Below are positions 16,522 through 25,829 of a DNA stretch of 64,000 bases, piece by piece. Both the position numbers and the translations under genes were made by a program. The stretch comes from Paenibacillus phytorum (GTDB taxonomy: Bacteria; Bacillota; Bacilli; Paenibacillales; NBRC-103111). The notes under the pieces were generated by a model. That model was not told where the DNA came from. It worked only from the letters and a program-made list of their open reading frames with translations, and searched no databases. Where the stretch lies: positions 1-64,000 of the forward strand of contig NZ_WHOA01000019.1 in assembly GCF_013141715.1 (NCBI RefSeq). The letters are read 5' to 3'. Every line of letters begins with the position of its first letter. Within the stretch, counting starts at the first letter, position 1.

Positions 16522-17327
16522 TAAGTGATTTAAATGTACAAGGTGGGAATGCGGCTGCTAAAATTGAGATTCGAGGACTTTCCAAGGTCTACAAAGGCCG
16601 TAACGGAGATACGGTAGCCTTGCAAAATACTGATCTTACGATTATGCAAAACGAGTTTGTCAGCGTCGTCGGACCCAGTGGCTGCGGAAAAACGACGCTC
16701 CTGAACATTATTGGCGGTCTCGAACCGTCCACCTCCGGCTCGGTCAAGGTTGATGGTATCGAAGTGAAGGGCCCAGGCAAGGATCGCGGTGTTGTGTTCC
16801 AGCAGTACGCGTTATTTCCATGGAAAACTGTTCAGAAGAACGTCGAATTCGGCTTAAAGCTTAGAGGACTGAGTAAGCAGGAGCGCAAAGAGAAGGCCGA
16901 GCATTACTTGGAGCTCGTCGGTCTTAAAGATTTCGCAAATGCTTATCCAAAAGAACTGTCTGGCGGTATGAAGCAGCGTGTGGCCATTGCGAGAGCATAT
17001 GCCGTTCAGCCTGAAGTTCTGTTGATGGATGAACCATTCGGCGCCTTGGATGCTCAGACTAGAGCACAGCTGCAGGAGGAACTGCTGAAGACATGGCAGA
17101 AAGAGAAAAAAACTTGCTTTTTCATTACGCACGATGTGGAGGAAGCTGTGATTTTGGCTCAACGCGTTATTATCATGAGCGCAAGACCAGGCAGAATTAA
17201 AGAAATTATTGATATCGATATTCCTTACCCTCGAGATCAGTCAACCAAGCTGGATCCACGATTCATAAGTATTAAAAATGAAATTTGGTCCAAAGTATAC
17301 CGTGAATATCTTGAAGTTTCAAAGTAA
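16497..17327 (+). CDS. ABC transporter ATP-binding protein, SsuB/TauB family
   Basis: 276-residue ATPase. Walker A GPSGCGKT at 59-66, Q-loop FQQYALFPW, signature LSGGMKQRVA, Walker B VLLMDEPFGALDAQTR and the H-loop ITHDVEEAV are all intact. This is the subfamily that energises nitrate/sulfonate/taurine importers. The assigned ATG lies inside the permease gene (25-bp overlap) and gives an N-terminal extension of ~22 residues before the usual beta-strand; a later start is not obvious. It supplies energy to the permease before it and the binding protein after it. Confidence 0.92.
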   Translation: MAGAPARIISDLNVQGGNAAAKIEIRGLSKVYKGRNGDTVALQNTDLTIMQNEFVSVVGPSGCGKTTLLNIIGGLEPSTSGSVKVDGIEVKGPGKDRGVVFQQYALFPWKTVQKNVEFGLKLRGLSKQERKEKAEHYLELVGLKDFANAYPKELSGGMKQRVAIARAYAVQPEVLLMDEPFGALDAQTRAQLQEELLKTWQKEKKTCFFITHDVEEAVILAQRVIIMSARPGRIKEIIDIDIPYPRDQSTKLDPRFISIKNEIWSKVYREYLEVSK

Positions 17328-17383
17328 GGGGATCCATAGGTGAAAGCTAGTATAACTAAGATACATTAGGGAGGTCTTTATCC

Positions 17384-18478
17384 ATGGTTGCTCAATTTAA
17401 ATCTCTTTCCAAGCTTACGGTTACTTCTGCATTATTCAGTGTGACTATTCTTCTAAGTGCGTGCGGCTCAGGCAGCAGTCCTACGAACGCAGGTAACGCC
17501 ACACAGACACCTGCGGCGCCGGCTACTTCAGCTGTCAGCACACCGACACCAAAGACCGAAGTGAAGATGGAGACGATCAATTTCGCGTATATGCCGAATA
17601 TGGGAGGCGCTGCTCCGGTAGCGTTAGGTGAGGATAAAGGTTTTTTCAAAGAACAAGGCATTAAATTGAATCCGGTTAAATTTCTAAGCGGTCCTCCGGA
17701 GTTTCAAGCTATGGCGTCAGGTGATATCGACATCGCTTATATCGGTCCAGGCGCTACGTTCTTAGCCGCTCAAGGCCAAGGCAATATTATTGGTCTGGTC
17801 TCTCTCGGTAAGGCTGATATGGTTCTTGCAACGAAGAAATCCGGCGTAAAAGAGTGGAAGGATTTGAAGGGTAAGACTGTAGGCGTTCCGAAAGGAACTT
17901 CCGGCGAAATGGTTCTCAACCTTGGTCTTGAGAAAGGCGGATTAAAGCCAACCGAGGTAAATATGGTGAACATGGATGTGGCAGGAGCTGTTTCCGCTTA
18001 CGTGGCAGGCAAAGTAGACGCCGTTGCGATTTGGTCACCATATACGGTGGAAATCGAGAAGCAAGTAGGAAAAGAAAACATCGTGAAGCTAGGCGATAAC
18101 AGCAGCTTTTACCCGGATTACAGCTTCCCGTCTAGTTGGGTCGCTAGTCCGAAATTCTTGAAAGAGAAGCCGGAGCTTGCAGAGCGATTTATGAAAGCGA
18201 TGAACAAAACGACAGATTACAAAATTAGCCATCTGGATGAAGCTGTCAAGCTGACTGCGGCGTATACGCAAGTGCCTGAAGACAGTCTGAAGGAAGAGCT
18301 AAACTCCATCGATTGGATTGACAGCAAGAAGCAAGCGGAAGTGTTTAAAGATGGTAGTGCCAAAAAATGGTTTGATAACTTGCAAAAGCTGTTCGTTGAC
18401 ACCGGCAAGGTGACAAGCACAGTTCCTTCTGAGAAGTTTATGACAACAGAACCTGCTATTAAAGCAGTTCAGCCTTAA
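17384..18478 (+). CDS. ABC transporter lipoprotein binding protein, SsuA/TauA-like
   Basis: 364 residues. Lipobox LSAC at ~24-27, then a Thr/Pro/Ala tether (~30-60). The NMT1/TauA-like periplasmic fold includes FAYMPNMGGAAPVALGEDKG, AMASGDIDIAYIGPG and LKGKTVGVPKGTSGEMV, the typical alkanesulfonate/nitrate-binding architecture. The start ATG follows AGGGAGGT. It completes the sulfatase-linked importer. The last ~100 residues (LDEAVKLTAAYTQVPEDSL) are family-typical. The ligand cannot be read from sequence; aliphatic sulfonate, aryl sulfate or a small sulfated sugar are all possible. Confidence 0.88.
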   Translation: MVAQFKSLSKLTVTSALFSVTILLSACGSGSSPTNAGNATQTPAAPATSAVSTPTPKTEVKMETINFAYMPNMGGAAPVALGEDKGFFKEQGIKLNPVKFLSGPPEFQAMASGDIDIAYIGPGATFLAAQGQGNIIGLVSLGKADMVLATKKSGVKEWKDLKGKTVGVPKGTSGEMVLNLGLEKGGLKPTEVNMVNMDVAGAVSAYVAGKVDAVAIWSPYTVEIEKQVGKENIVKLGDNSSFYPDYSFPSSWVASPKFLKEKPELAERFMKAMNKTTDYKISHLDEAVKLTAAYTQVPEDSLKEELNSIDWIDSKKQAEVFKDGSAKKWFDNLQKLFVDTGKVTSTVPSEKFMTTEPAIKAVQP

Positions 18479-18500
18479 CATTTGCTAAGCGAAAGAGGAA

Positions 18501-18523
18501 GAGGAGGACTCGTCGTCCTCCTC
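18501..18523 (+). terminator. Hairpin after the sulfatase operon
   Basis: GAGGAGGAC (18501-18509), loop TCGTC, then GTCCTCCTC (18515-18523). Strong stem but no T-run (CATAATT follows). The stem and near-identical loop recur in the terminator after the GH20 gene at 23373-23413. Confidence 0.5.
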
Positions 18524-18592
18524 CATAATTAGGCTAGACGTACTCATTTGTTTCCGTAATGTCAATCGAGAGGTGAATGTTTAAGGACTAAG

Positions 18593-18606
18593 TGAAAGCG
18601 CTTCAC
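18593..18606 (+). promoter_or_regulatory. cre-like site before the GH20 gene
   Basis: TGAAAGCGCTTCAC keeps the cre core TGAAAGCGCTT but deviates at the last two positions. It lies 17 bp before the ATG and just upstream of the ribosome binding site, so CcpA-type repression is plausible but unproven. Confidence 0.45.
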
Positions 18607-18623
18607 TAAAAAAGGAGGAACTT

Positions 18624-21600
18624 ATGAGAAAAAAGATATTGAATAAGCTGGTATCAACTGCAGTCGCGGTTACAATGGCATTTGGCGGAGTGATGGTGTC
18701 ACCTGCAAAGGTGATTATGGCTGATACGGTGAATGCGATGCCGCCGATTCTTCCGAAACCTGCAAGCTATACAGGTAAAACCGGTTCTTTCACCGTAACG
18801 GCTAGCACTAAGATCTACGTACAAGGTAAAGATGCCGCAGAAACCCAAGAAATTGCTGACAATGTGGGGGCTTATCTGAAAAACAAATTTGCCACAGCAG
18901 CGGGTTATACGTTAAGCATTTCACAATCGGCACCTACTGGAACAAACTATATTTACTTTACAACAACAGGTGGCGACAACTCAGCATTGGGCACCGAGGG
19001 TTATAATCTTGATGTAGCCGCAGACAGCATTACAGTAGAAGCCAACAAACCGGCAGGTTTGTTTTATGGCATGGACTCCATCAGACAAATGCTTCCAGCT
19101 GAAATTGAAAAAAACTCTTTGGCTAATGGTGTGACGTGGAGTATACCTTGTGCGATGATCAGCGATACCCCAAGATTTGGATATCGTGGTTTCATGATCG
19201 ATGATGCCAGACATTTCATGACTGTTGATGAAGTCAAACGTCAAATCAACAATGCTGCCCAGTATAAGATGAATACGCTGCATCTTCATCTGAGCGATGA
19301 CCAGGGTTGGCGTTTGGAATTGAAAAATTATCCACAGCTTGCCAAGATCGGCGGTTCTCAAGTCATTGACGACTTCTATGCTACAAATGACTTTGGTGGA
19401 TTAACCAAAGGCAGCGCTGCCTACTATAAAGCAGCTACTGGTCCTGCAGGAGGAATCACGGGTTACTATACACAGGATGAGTTTAAAGATATCGTAGTCT
19501 ACGCACAGGCGCGGTATATGCAGATTATTCCTGAGTTTGATGTACCCTCCCATACAAATGCGCTTTTGTCAACCTATGGCTTCTTAAATCCAGATGGTCA
19601 ACCCAGTGCTCAGTCAGGTAACACAGGGAAGAACCTTCCGGCGAATCCATATAGCGGTAATGGGGTTGGATTCAACGAATTGACAGCCGGTAACCCAGCC
19701 ACGATGGCATTTTTGGATAACTTATTCGCAGAAGTAACAGCCATCTCCCCATCCCCTTACATTCATATGGGTACGGACGAAGCAGCTTCATCAACATTAG
19801 CTGACCGTAACTGGTTTATTGATTATCTGGTATCTCTCGGTGTTAAGTACAACAAAAAAGTAATTGGCTGGGATTCGGCGGATGCTATTAATTCATCTTA
19901 TCATCTTACCGATGTCATACAGTATTGGCATAACATGGATAAACCCAGCGTTCCTGGTAATGCCTTTAACCAAGGCAAGAAGGTAATCGTATCCAATCAG
20001 AACTATTCTTATCTGTCCAAGAAAATGACTGCCAATATGCCGGTTGGTAGAGGCAGCGGGACTAATGTCCTGACTACAGAGGTAGCGTATTATGATGATC
20101 CTCGTAATCGGATTGGGGCAACCAGCGACGACCAGATCCTAGGAGTAGAAGCTGCTCTTTGGGCTGAAACTGTAGGCACCCCCCAAGGCTTAGACATGCT
20201 GTTCTATCCAAGACTCCCTGGTTATGCGGAAATAGGTTGGTCTCCTAGAGGCACCAGCGGATCAGTAGGCTGGAACAATTATAAGGGGAGGCTGCTAGCC
20301 AATACGACAAGAATGACATACCAAGGAATAGGATTCTTCCCTGATCCAACCGTATTTGATGTCAAGGTACCCGTATCGTCAGGCAATGCAAATTCTTACT
20401 ATAATATGAATGAAAATACAGCAAATGGTCCAACGCTTGAAGACGTTATCAACGGTAACAACGCAACAATATCCGTAGCGACAGGCGTAACGCCATCAGG
20501 AGCCATCACAACGGTTCCCAATGATTTAAGTCCAGCATTTGGAAATGCGTTGTCCTTTGACGGTACCAAAGGAAATTATGTCCATATAGGTAAATCTGAT
20601 ATACCTAAAGGCAATGATTGGACTGTTGCTCAATGGGTTTATAGGGAGAACATAACTCCTGCTCCCGCTACTATAGTTCTTGTCGCTGGTGATGGTGCTG
20701 TTATTAAGAGTGAGCAGTATAATAACAGTAAAAAAGTTGGAATTTCTGGACTCGATGCTAATGGAGTGAAAAAAGACTTCCAGTTTAGCAATTATACTGG
20801 AATACCTGTAGGCACATGGACACATCTTGCTTTCGTTGGTACATCCACAGGTACAAAACTATATGTAAACGGAACATTAGCTGATACGTTAGCTGTAGGG
20901 TCACAGGGTATTGTAAGTACTACGGGTACAACGGCTCCAATAGCTGCATTTCCCGGCCCTAGAAAAACGCTTGGTGCTGAAAATTCAACTTCTACCACTC
21001 CAAGCTTCAAGGGGAAAATGGACGAAACGAGAATCTATGAAAGAGCACTAAGCGCTGCTGAAATCACAGCACTTGCAGCAGTGACTTCAGGAACTGCGCC
21101 AGCACCATTTTTTGAAGATTTTGAAACAGGTTTTGGCAAATGGACACCTGTAGCTGGAATACCTTCATCCGATACGGCACAAAAAATAAACGGTGGAAAC
21201 AGCTTTGTTGTTAATGAGGCCAAAGATGCGATTTCAAGTGTACTGCCGCAACCAATCAATGGTATTGCATCACTTTGGTTCTACGATACAGGTTTGTCAG
21301 GACTTAACCAACAAGCGTTGGTGTATGATTCTGCAAATCCAATCGGCCTGATTGGAGTGGGCATCAACAGCAGTATCAGTAATAACTATTATTCAGTTAC
21401 AACCAGTTCCGCTCAAACCGCAGCGACAACGATTTCAAGAAAAACGGGTTGGCATAAAGTGATGGTTGATTACACTTCCAACAGCTCTGTAGACATCTAT
21501 TTAGACAACAACAAGATAGGTACTGTTTCAGGGTATGCAAAATTTGACACAATTCAATTGGGAGATAACGCATCAAGCTCATACTTCGGTACACCAACAG

Positions 21601-23339
21601 GATATTATGATGATGTTCAGATTAATCATTTCTCAGCATCTCTCGCTGTACCTCCTTATGCTTCACCTGATTCAAGCTTAAGCGCCCTTATGTATAATAA
21701 TGGAACGCCTGTTTCTGTTGATTATTTCACAGGGGGCCAGAAAACTTATGATGTGAAGTTGCCGGCTGGAACGACTACAATTCCTACGGTTACAGCAACA
21801 CCAAAAGTAGCTGCTTCAATGGTGGTGATCACACAGGCTGCGACTTTGCCGGGAACAGCAACTGTACAGGTAACAGCACTTGATAGTTCTATATCCACAT
21901 ATACCGTTAATTTCAAAGTTCTTCCTCAACTAGTTCCTGCGACAATACAATCAAGTTATAGTGCTACTACGACCATGAACACACCGGTGTCAGGAAAAGT
22001 AGTACCAACGGGGGCACAGCCTGAGTACCCGGCGATCACCTTCGCAACAGTTGCTCGTGGTACGAAAAGTGAATATGGTACGGTTGCTACTACAAATGGA
22101 AAAGTGCTTGTAAATAACGATGGTACGTGGGTTTACAATCCTAAGCCAGGGTTTACTGGGACAGATAGCTTTAAGATTGACGTGGACCAAGGTACTGGAA
22201 CAGCGGTAGCACAGACCACAGTGAACATGACTATAAATCCAAATACAGCTCCTACAGTCAGTGACTATAATGTCACTGCAAATCCTGGTGTACCCGTTAC
22301 AGGCGCAGTAAGAGGAAGCGACACAGACGAGGATATATTGGTCTATAGCGTATTAACCCAACCGACAAAAGGAACGGTTACCTTACAGGCAAATGGGGTT
22401 TGGTCCTATACGGCTAGCACCGGTTCATCAGGAGTGGACAGCTTTGTAGTTAAGGTGGATGACTATAAAGGTGGAGTCGTAAACTCAACCGTGACAGTCA
22501 ATATAACCGATAGCGATTTAACGCCACCATTAACTGAAGCTGCTTTGGACGGCGTGAAAGGCTCTGGAGACTGGTTTACTTCTGGCGTATCAGTAACGCT
22601 TCAAGCTCAAGACGATCGTACCGGTGTAACGTTTACTGAATATTCATTGACTGTCATTCAGAGCGTTTACGGTCAGCCGACGAATGGATTCGTACCTTAT
22701 ACGGCTCCGCTCCTGCTCAGCGATGGCATTTATCAGGTGCAATATCGCTCGACAGATAGAGCTGGAAATGTAGAAGCTGTCAAATCTGTTACCTTAAAGT
22801 CCGATACAACTTCGCCGACGTTCACTGTATCGGCGAACGGAAGTCCACTGACGGAGGGTGCAGTATTCGAGGATAGTCAGACAGTTACGCTTGCTTTGCA
22901 AAGCGCGGATAGCTTATCCGGCATCGCTTCTCAATCCGTCACGGTGGATGGAAAGCTCTATGAGCCCGGAACGGTGTTGAATTGGGCAGGTCAGCTCGGC
23001 ATTCATTTCATTCAAGTTTCCGTAACGGATCAAGCGGGGAACACGAGTCTTCATACGACGAACGTATCAGTAACGACAAGCGGCACATCCATGCAGCTAT
23101 TGTTGGCGGCATTCTCTGCAACCGGCGATGTGAGCGGGCCGCTGCTAGTCCAACTATCTAACAGCTTAATTCAAGCTCTAGATCAGTCTGCCAAGGGTCA
23201 TAAGGATCAGGCAGTAAAACATATGCAGAATTTGCTTAAGCATATGGAGAATATAGATCAGCAGGGTAACATTTCTAACAATGCGAAGCAAGTTCTGACT
23301 ACCGATGCGAATGCAGTAATTGCAGCCTGGTCAAATTAA
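18624..23339 (+). CDS. Secreted multimodular GH20 beta-N-acetylhexosaminidase
   Basis: 1571 residues, signal peptide ~1-35. The GH20b-type N-domain (~38-165) is followed by the GH20 TIM barrel (~180-560): YRGFMIDDARHFM, HLHLSDDQGWRLEL, and HMGTDEAASS with the catalytic Asp385-Glu386 pair. C-terminal to this: LamG (~620-800), a second ConA-like module (~820-1010) related to the N-terminus of the 9857 gene's product, a cadherin-like sandwich, two VCBS/Ig-like tandem-type repeats (~1120-1290), an OmpL47-type domain and a FIMAH-like tail. GH20 enzymes remove terminal GlcNAc/GalNAc using the substrate's acetamido group. Its position next to a sulfatase operon and the amino-sugar operon fits degradation of GlcNAc-rich, possibly sulfated, glycans. 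Single gene, flanked by similar hairpins. Confidence 0.93.
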   Translation: MRKKILNKLVSTAVAVTMAFGGVMVSPAKVIMADTVNAMPPILPKPASYTGKTGSFTVTASTKIYVQGKDAAETQEIADNVGAYLKNKFATAAGYTLSISQSAPTGTNYIYFTTTGGDNSALGTEGYNLDVAADSITVEANKPAGLFYGMDSIRQMLPAEIEKNSLANGVTWSIPCAMISDTPRFGYRGFMIDDARHFMTVDEVKRQINNAAQYKMNTLHLHLSDDQGWRLELKNYPQLAKIGGSQVIDDFYATNDFGGLTKGSAAYYKAATGPAGGITGYYTQDEFKDIVVYAQARYMQIIPEFDVPSHTNALLSTYGFLNPDGQPSAQSGNTGKNLPANPYSGNGVGFNELTAGNPATMAFLDNLFAEVTAISPSPYIHMGTDEAASSTLADRNWFIDYLVSLGVKYNKKVIGWDSADAINSSYHLTDVIQYWHNMDKPSVPGNAFNQGKKVIVSNQNYSYLSKKMTANMPVGRGSGTNVLTTEVAYYDDPRNRIGATSDDQILGVEAALWAETVGTPQGLDMLFYPRLPGYAEIGWSPRGTSGSVGWNNYKGRLLANTTRMTYQGIGFFPDPTVFDVKVPVSSGNANSYYNMNENTANGPTLEDVINGNNATISVATGVTPSGAITTVPNDLSPAFGNALSFDGTKGNYVHIGKSDIPKGNDWTVAQWVYRENITPAPATIVLVAGDGAVIKSEQYNNSKKVGISGLDANGVKKDFQFSNYTGIPVGTWTHLAFVGTSTGTKLYVNGTLADTLAVGSQGIVSTTGTTAPIAAFPGPRKTLGAENSTSTTPSFKGKMDETRIYERALSAAEITALAAVTSGTAPAPFFEDFETGFGKWTPVAGIPSSDTAQKINGGNSFVVNEAKDAISSVLPQPINGIASLWFYDTGLSGLNQQALVYDSANPIGLIGVGINSSISNNYYSVTTSSAQTAATTISRKTGWHKVMVDYTSNSSVDIYLDNNKIGTVSGYAKFDTIQLGDNASSSYFGTPTGYYDDVQINHFSASLAVPPYASPDSSLSALMYNNGTPVSVDYFTGGQKTYDVKLPAGTTTIPTVTATPKVAASMVVITQAATLPGTATVQVTALDSSISTYTVNFKVLPQLVPATIQSSYSATTTMNTPVSGKVVPTGAQPEYPAITFATVARGTKSEYGTVATTNGKVLVNNDGTWVYNPKPGFTGTDSFKIDVDQGTGTAVAQTTVNMTINPNTAPTVSDYNVTANPGVPVTGAVRGSDTDEDILVYSVLTQPTKGTVTLQANGVWSYTASTGSSGVDSFVVKVDDYKGGVVNSTVTVNITDSDLTPPLTEAALDGVKGSGDWFTSGVSVTLQAQDDRTGVTFTEYSLTVIQSVYGQPTNGFVPYTAPLLLSDGIYQVQYRSTDRAGNVEAVKSVTLKSDTTSPTFTVSANGSPLTEGAVFEDSQTVTLALQSADSLSGIASQSVTVDGKLYEPGTVLNWAGQLGIHFIQVSVTDQAGNTSLHTTNVSVTTSGTSMQLLLAAFSATGDVSGPLLVQLSNSLIQALDQSAKGHKDQAVKHMQNLLKHMENIDQQGNISNNAKQVLTTDANAVIAAWSN

Positions 23340-23372
23340 GGCGTGAAGATGATATGAAATAATTGCTAAGTT

Positions 23373-23413
23373 AAAAAGCAAGAGGAGGACTCATCGTCCT
23401 CCTCTTGCTTTTT
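23373..23413. terminator. Bidirectional terminator between GH20 and response regulator genes
   Basis: An 18-bp perfect stem: left arm 23373-23390 (AAAAAGCAAGAGGAGGAC), loop TCATC, right arm 23396-23413. A-runs and T-runs flank the two ends, so it terminates both converging genes. The right arm and loop contain the last codons and the stop of the minus-strand response regulator. Confidence 0.9.
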
Positions 23414-24095
23414 GTATAAAAGGCGTTACATTCAGTTCACGAAGCATGATAGTCACTTCTTTGGTCCTCTTCTTGTTGAACTTTTTCAAAATCACGTTAA
23501 TTTGCGATTTGATGGTGGATAATTCGACTTGCCGTTCCTTTGCGATTTCCGTTATTTTCATATCTTTGAGAAGTAGATCTAGAATAACCAGCTCCGATGG
23601 GGTCATCTGAGAAAGAATCAACGTTGAATGCAATAATGATTCCTGATTGCGGCGGATCCTAGAGAACTCATTTTTGATTTTATAGGCAAACTCAGGACGG
23701 ACTTGCACATTTCCCGCATGAGCAGAACGAATGCTCTGAATAATGGCTTCGCTTGAGCTTGTCTTCAGCACGTAATCGACAGCACCTGTTTCGAAAGCGC
23801 TGAATACCGTTTCATCATCTTCATGCACCGTAAGGAACACGATTCGTGTTTGCGGATGAAGTTCAAGCACTTTTTGTGCTGTGAGGATCCCGTCATGTCT
23901 CATTTCCATCTCGATATCCATGAGAATTAGATCGGGTGCTCCCAGCTCGGCTATAAGCTTCAGCACTTCTTTGCCGCTAGAGACTTGTCCGATTACCTTC
24001 AAATCATCTTCTCGATCGATCAGCTCACAGAAATGCTCCCTCAGAACATCCAAATCTTCAGCAACGATAATACGAATGGATGCTATCATGTCCAT
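23391..24095 (-). CDS. NarL/FixJ-type two-component response regulator
   Basis: 234 residues from ATG 24095, which overlaps the kinase stop (TGATG). ATG 24089 has better spacing to AGAAAGG and is a fair alternative, while a TTG at 24098 is less likely. Receiver domain ~5-125: acidic pair ED (13-14), phospho-acceptor Asp60 (LILMDIEM), the switch Thr in FLTVHEDD, and Lys in VLKTSSS. C-terminal LuxR-type HTH ~160-225 (MTPSELVILDLLLKDMKITEIAK, STIKSQINVIL). The last six codons (KARGGR) and the stop lie inside the terminator hairpin. It is the partner of the kinase encoded just upstream. Targets are probably the flanking secreted-enzyme genes (inference). Confidence 0.9.
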   Translation of the reverse strand: MDMIASIRIIVAEDLDVLREHFCELIDREDDLKVIGQVSSGKEVLKLIAELGAPDLILMDIEMEMRHDGILTAQKVLELHPQTRIVFLTVHEDDETVFSAFETGAVDYVLKTSSSEAIIQSIRSAHAGNVQVRPEFAYKIKNEFSRIRRNQESLLHSTLILSQMTPSELVILDLLLKDMKITEIAKERQVELSTIKSQINVILKKFNKKRTKEVTIMLRELNVTPFIQKARGGR

Positions 24096-25609
24096 CAACC
24101 TTTCTTAGCCTCTAGTTTCAACACATATAGCGGCATAATAATTTGGAACGTGCTGCCCTTTCCGGATTTGCTGTCAAGATGGATGCGTCCGTAATGCCCA
24201 AGTACGATATGCTTGACATACGATAAACCGACGCCCCAATTTTTATTTGTATTTTTACTTGTATAAAAGGGATCAAAAATCTTATCCTGCAGATGGTCAG
24301 GAATACCCGGACCGTTATCCGAAATTTTGATGATCACCCAATTATCTTCTTCATAAACGCTGAGCTGAATAACGCCCGAAGAGTCGGATGCAATCGCTTC
24401 AACCGCATTGATCAGCAGATTATAAATCACTTCCGACATATGTTCAAAATCAGCCAAGATCATGGCTTCAATTTCAGGTCCTGTACATTTAATGATGATG
24501 TTCGAAGGTAAGGAGGGCATCCTTTCCAGCGTATGACGAATAAGCTTTTGCACGGACTGGGGTTTCAGTTGGAGATGGCTTGTTTTAAATGACTTGTACA
24601 ACTGATCGAGTCTTCCGAGCGTTTGGTTCACAATGACGTCGGCTTTACTCAGCGCCGCCTCCACCTTTTGAACATCAGCAGCTTCACCGGTGGGCATGCC
24701 TTGATTAGCTTGCTTGATGAGCAGCTGAATCATGAGCAGTTGATTTTTTATGGCATGTGTAAACACTTGAGCTCCCATATTAGCCGTGTTTAGCTTTCGC
24801 TCCAGCATGAGGTCCTCGTTACCCATTTTCTTTTCAATTTCCGTATAACGCCAAATGGAGAGTATGCTGATAATAGATAAAATACCTGTAAAGCTAATGC
24901 TTAAATACCACTCAAGCAGGGTTAGAGGCGGATTAAAATTAGAGAAATCCGAATACAGCACATAGAAGGTGCGTACATCGAAGACCTGTAAAGGACCCAT
25001 GAAGCCAAGATAAAAATAAAACAGAACCAGCGAGAGCACGCCGAGGATAATAAACTGGGTTTGTCTTTTTAACCATGGAATCGTTACGCGTTGATATTTC
25101 CAAATCATGATAGAAAGGGCTGCAGCTGCAGATAGAACAAGCCATCCCCTTGTTACCCAACCAACGATATAGGTATGATTGCGGTCCATTACGGTAAGCG
25201 CCCATTTGTAGATAATGGGATCATAGAAAATTAGATTGGCGAGAGCGGGCAAGAGAATTAACACATACACCTTCCACATGCGCTTCGCCGTTTTGTAAGA
25301 CATTAAGGATATCGAGAGTCTGATCAAGCTAAAAATAAAAAGCGACCGCCCAACCGTAAGCATACGGCTAATTCCCTCAATTTTGATAGGAGCATTCAAC
25401 AGCATATTGCGGATCGTGTCGTTGAAAAACAATACAATATTTACTCTGTAATAAAATCCGCCGAATTTGGCAATAAACAAAATCAATCCGGACATGCTAA
25501 GAAACCATCCGACTAGCACAAGTCCCATCCAATAGGCTGAAGGATTGCGCGCTTTGGCAATAAAGAGCGTAATGGCTGCAATCATGAGCAAGATAAGGAG
25601 TATCGTCAT
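24095..25609 (-). CDS. Membrane sensor histidine kinase
   Basis: 504 residues. The N-terminal half (~1-255) holds about seven hydrophobic segments, a membrane-embedded sensing domain without a large extracellular loop. A coiled segment (~256-285) leads to the phospho-acceptor region VFTHAIKNQLLMIQL (His near 289). The HATPase domain follows: N-box NLLINAVEAIASD, G1 DNGPGIPD, F/G2 KNWGVGLSYV, GSTFQIIMP. The stop overlaps the response-regulator ATG, so the two are coupled. Divergent from the DUF4838 gene at 25830. The ligand is unknown; an integral-membrane sensor suggests a membrane or cell-envelope signal. Confidence 0.9.
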   Translation of the reverse strand: MTILLILLMIAAITLFIAKARNPSAYWMGLVLVGWFLSMSGLILFIAKFGGFYYRVNIVLFFNDTIRNMLLNAPIKIEGISRMLTVGRSLFIFSLIRLSISLMSYKTAKRMWKVYVLILLPALANLIFYDPIIYKWALTVMDRNHTYIVGWVTRGWLVLSAAAALSIMIWKYQRVTIPWLKRQTQFIILGVLSLVLFYFYLGFMGPLQVFDVRTFYVLYSDFSNFNPPLTLLEWYLSISFTGILSIISILSIWRYTEIEKKMGNEDLMLERKLNTANMGAQVFTHAIKNQLLMIQLLIKQANQGMPTGEAADVQKVEAALSKADVIVNQTLGRLDQLYKSFKTSHLQLKPQSVQKLIRHTLERMPSLPSNIIIKCTGPEIEAMILADFEHMSEVIYNLLINAVEAIASDSSGVIQLSVYEEDNWVIIKISDNGPGIPDHLQDKIFDPFYTSKNTNKNWGVGLSYVKHIVLGHYGRIHLDSKSGKGSTFQIIMPLYVLKLEAKKG

Positions 25610-25829
25610 CGTGTCACCTGTTTATAAGTAGTAACTCTAATATAACACATCGTGACTGTTCTGCCTCTCAACTAAATGGGACTTTTGGTAAAGTTTGAAA
25701 AATGTTCAACCTTATGTTGGCGGTACATTCAAAGTACGATATGGATGTACAAATATTTTGGGATGAGGATAGTCTTGTCCCATCTGCCTCGGCTAGTGCC
25801 GGGAGCATTGTAAAAACGAGGAGGATTAT

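Noticed and set aside
25680..25720. TTTGAAAAATGTTCAACC, similar to the right hairpin of the repeat elements
   Set aside because: Only the short hairpin is similar; no other part of the element is present, so it is not counted as a third copy.
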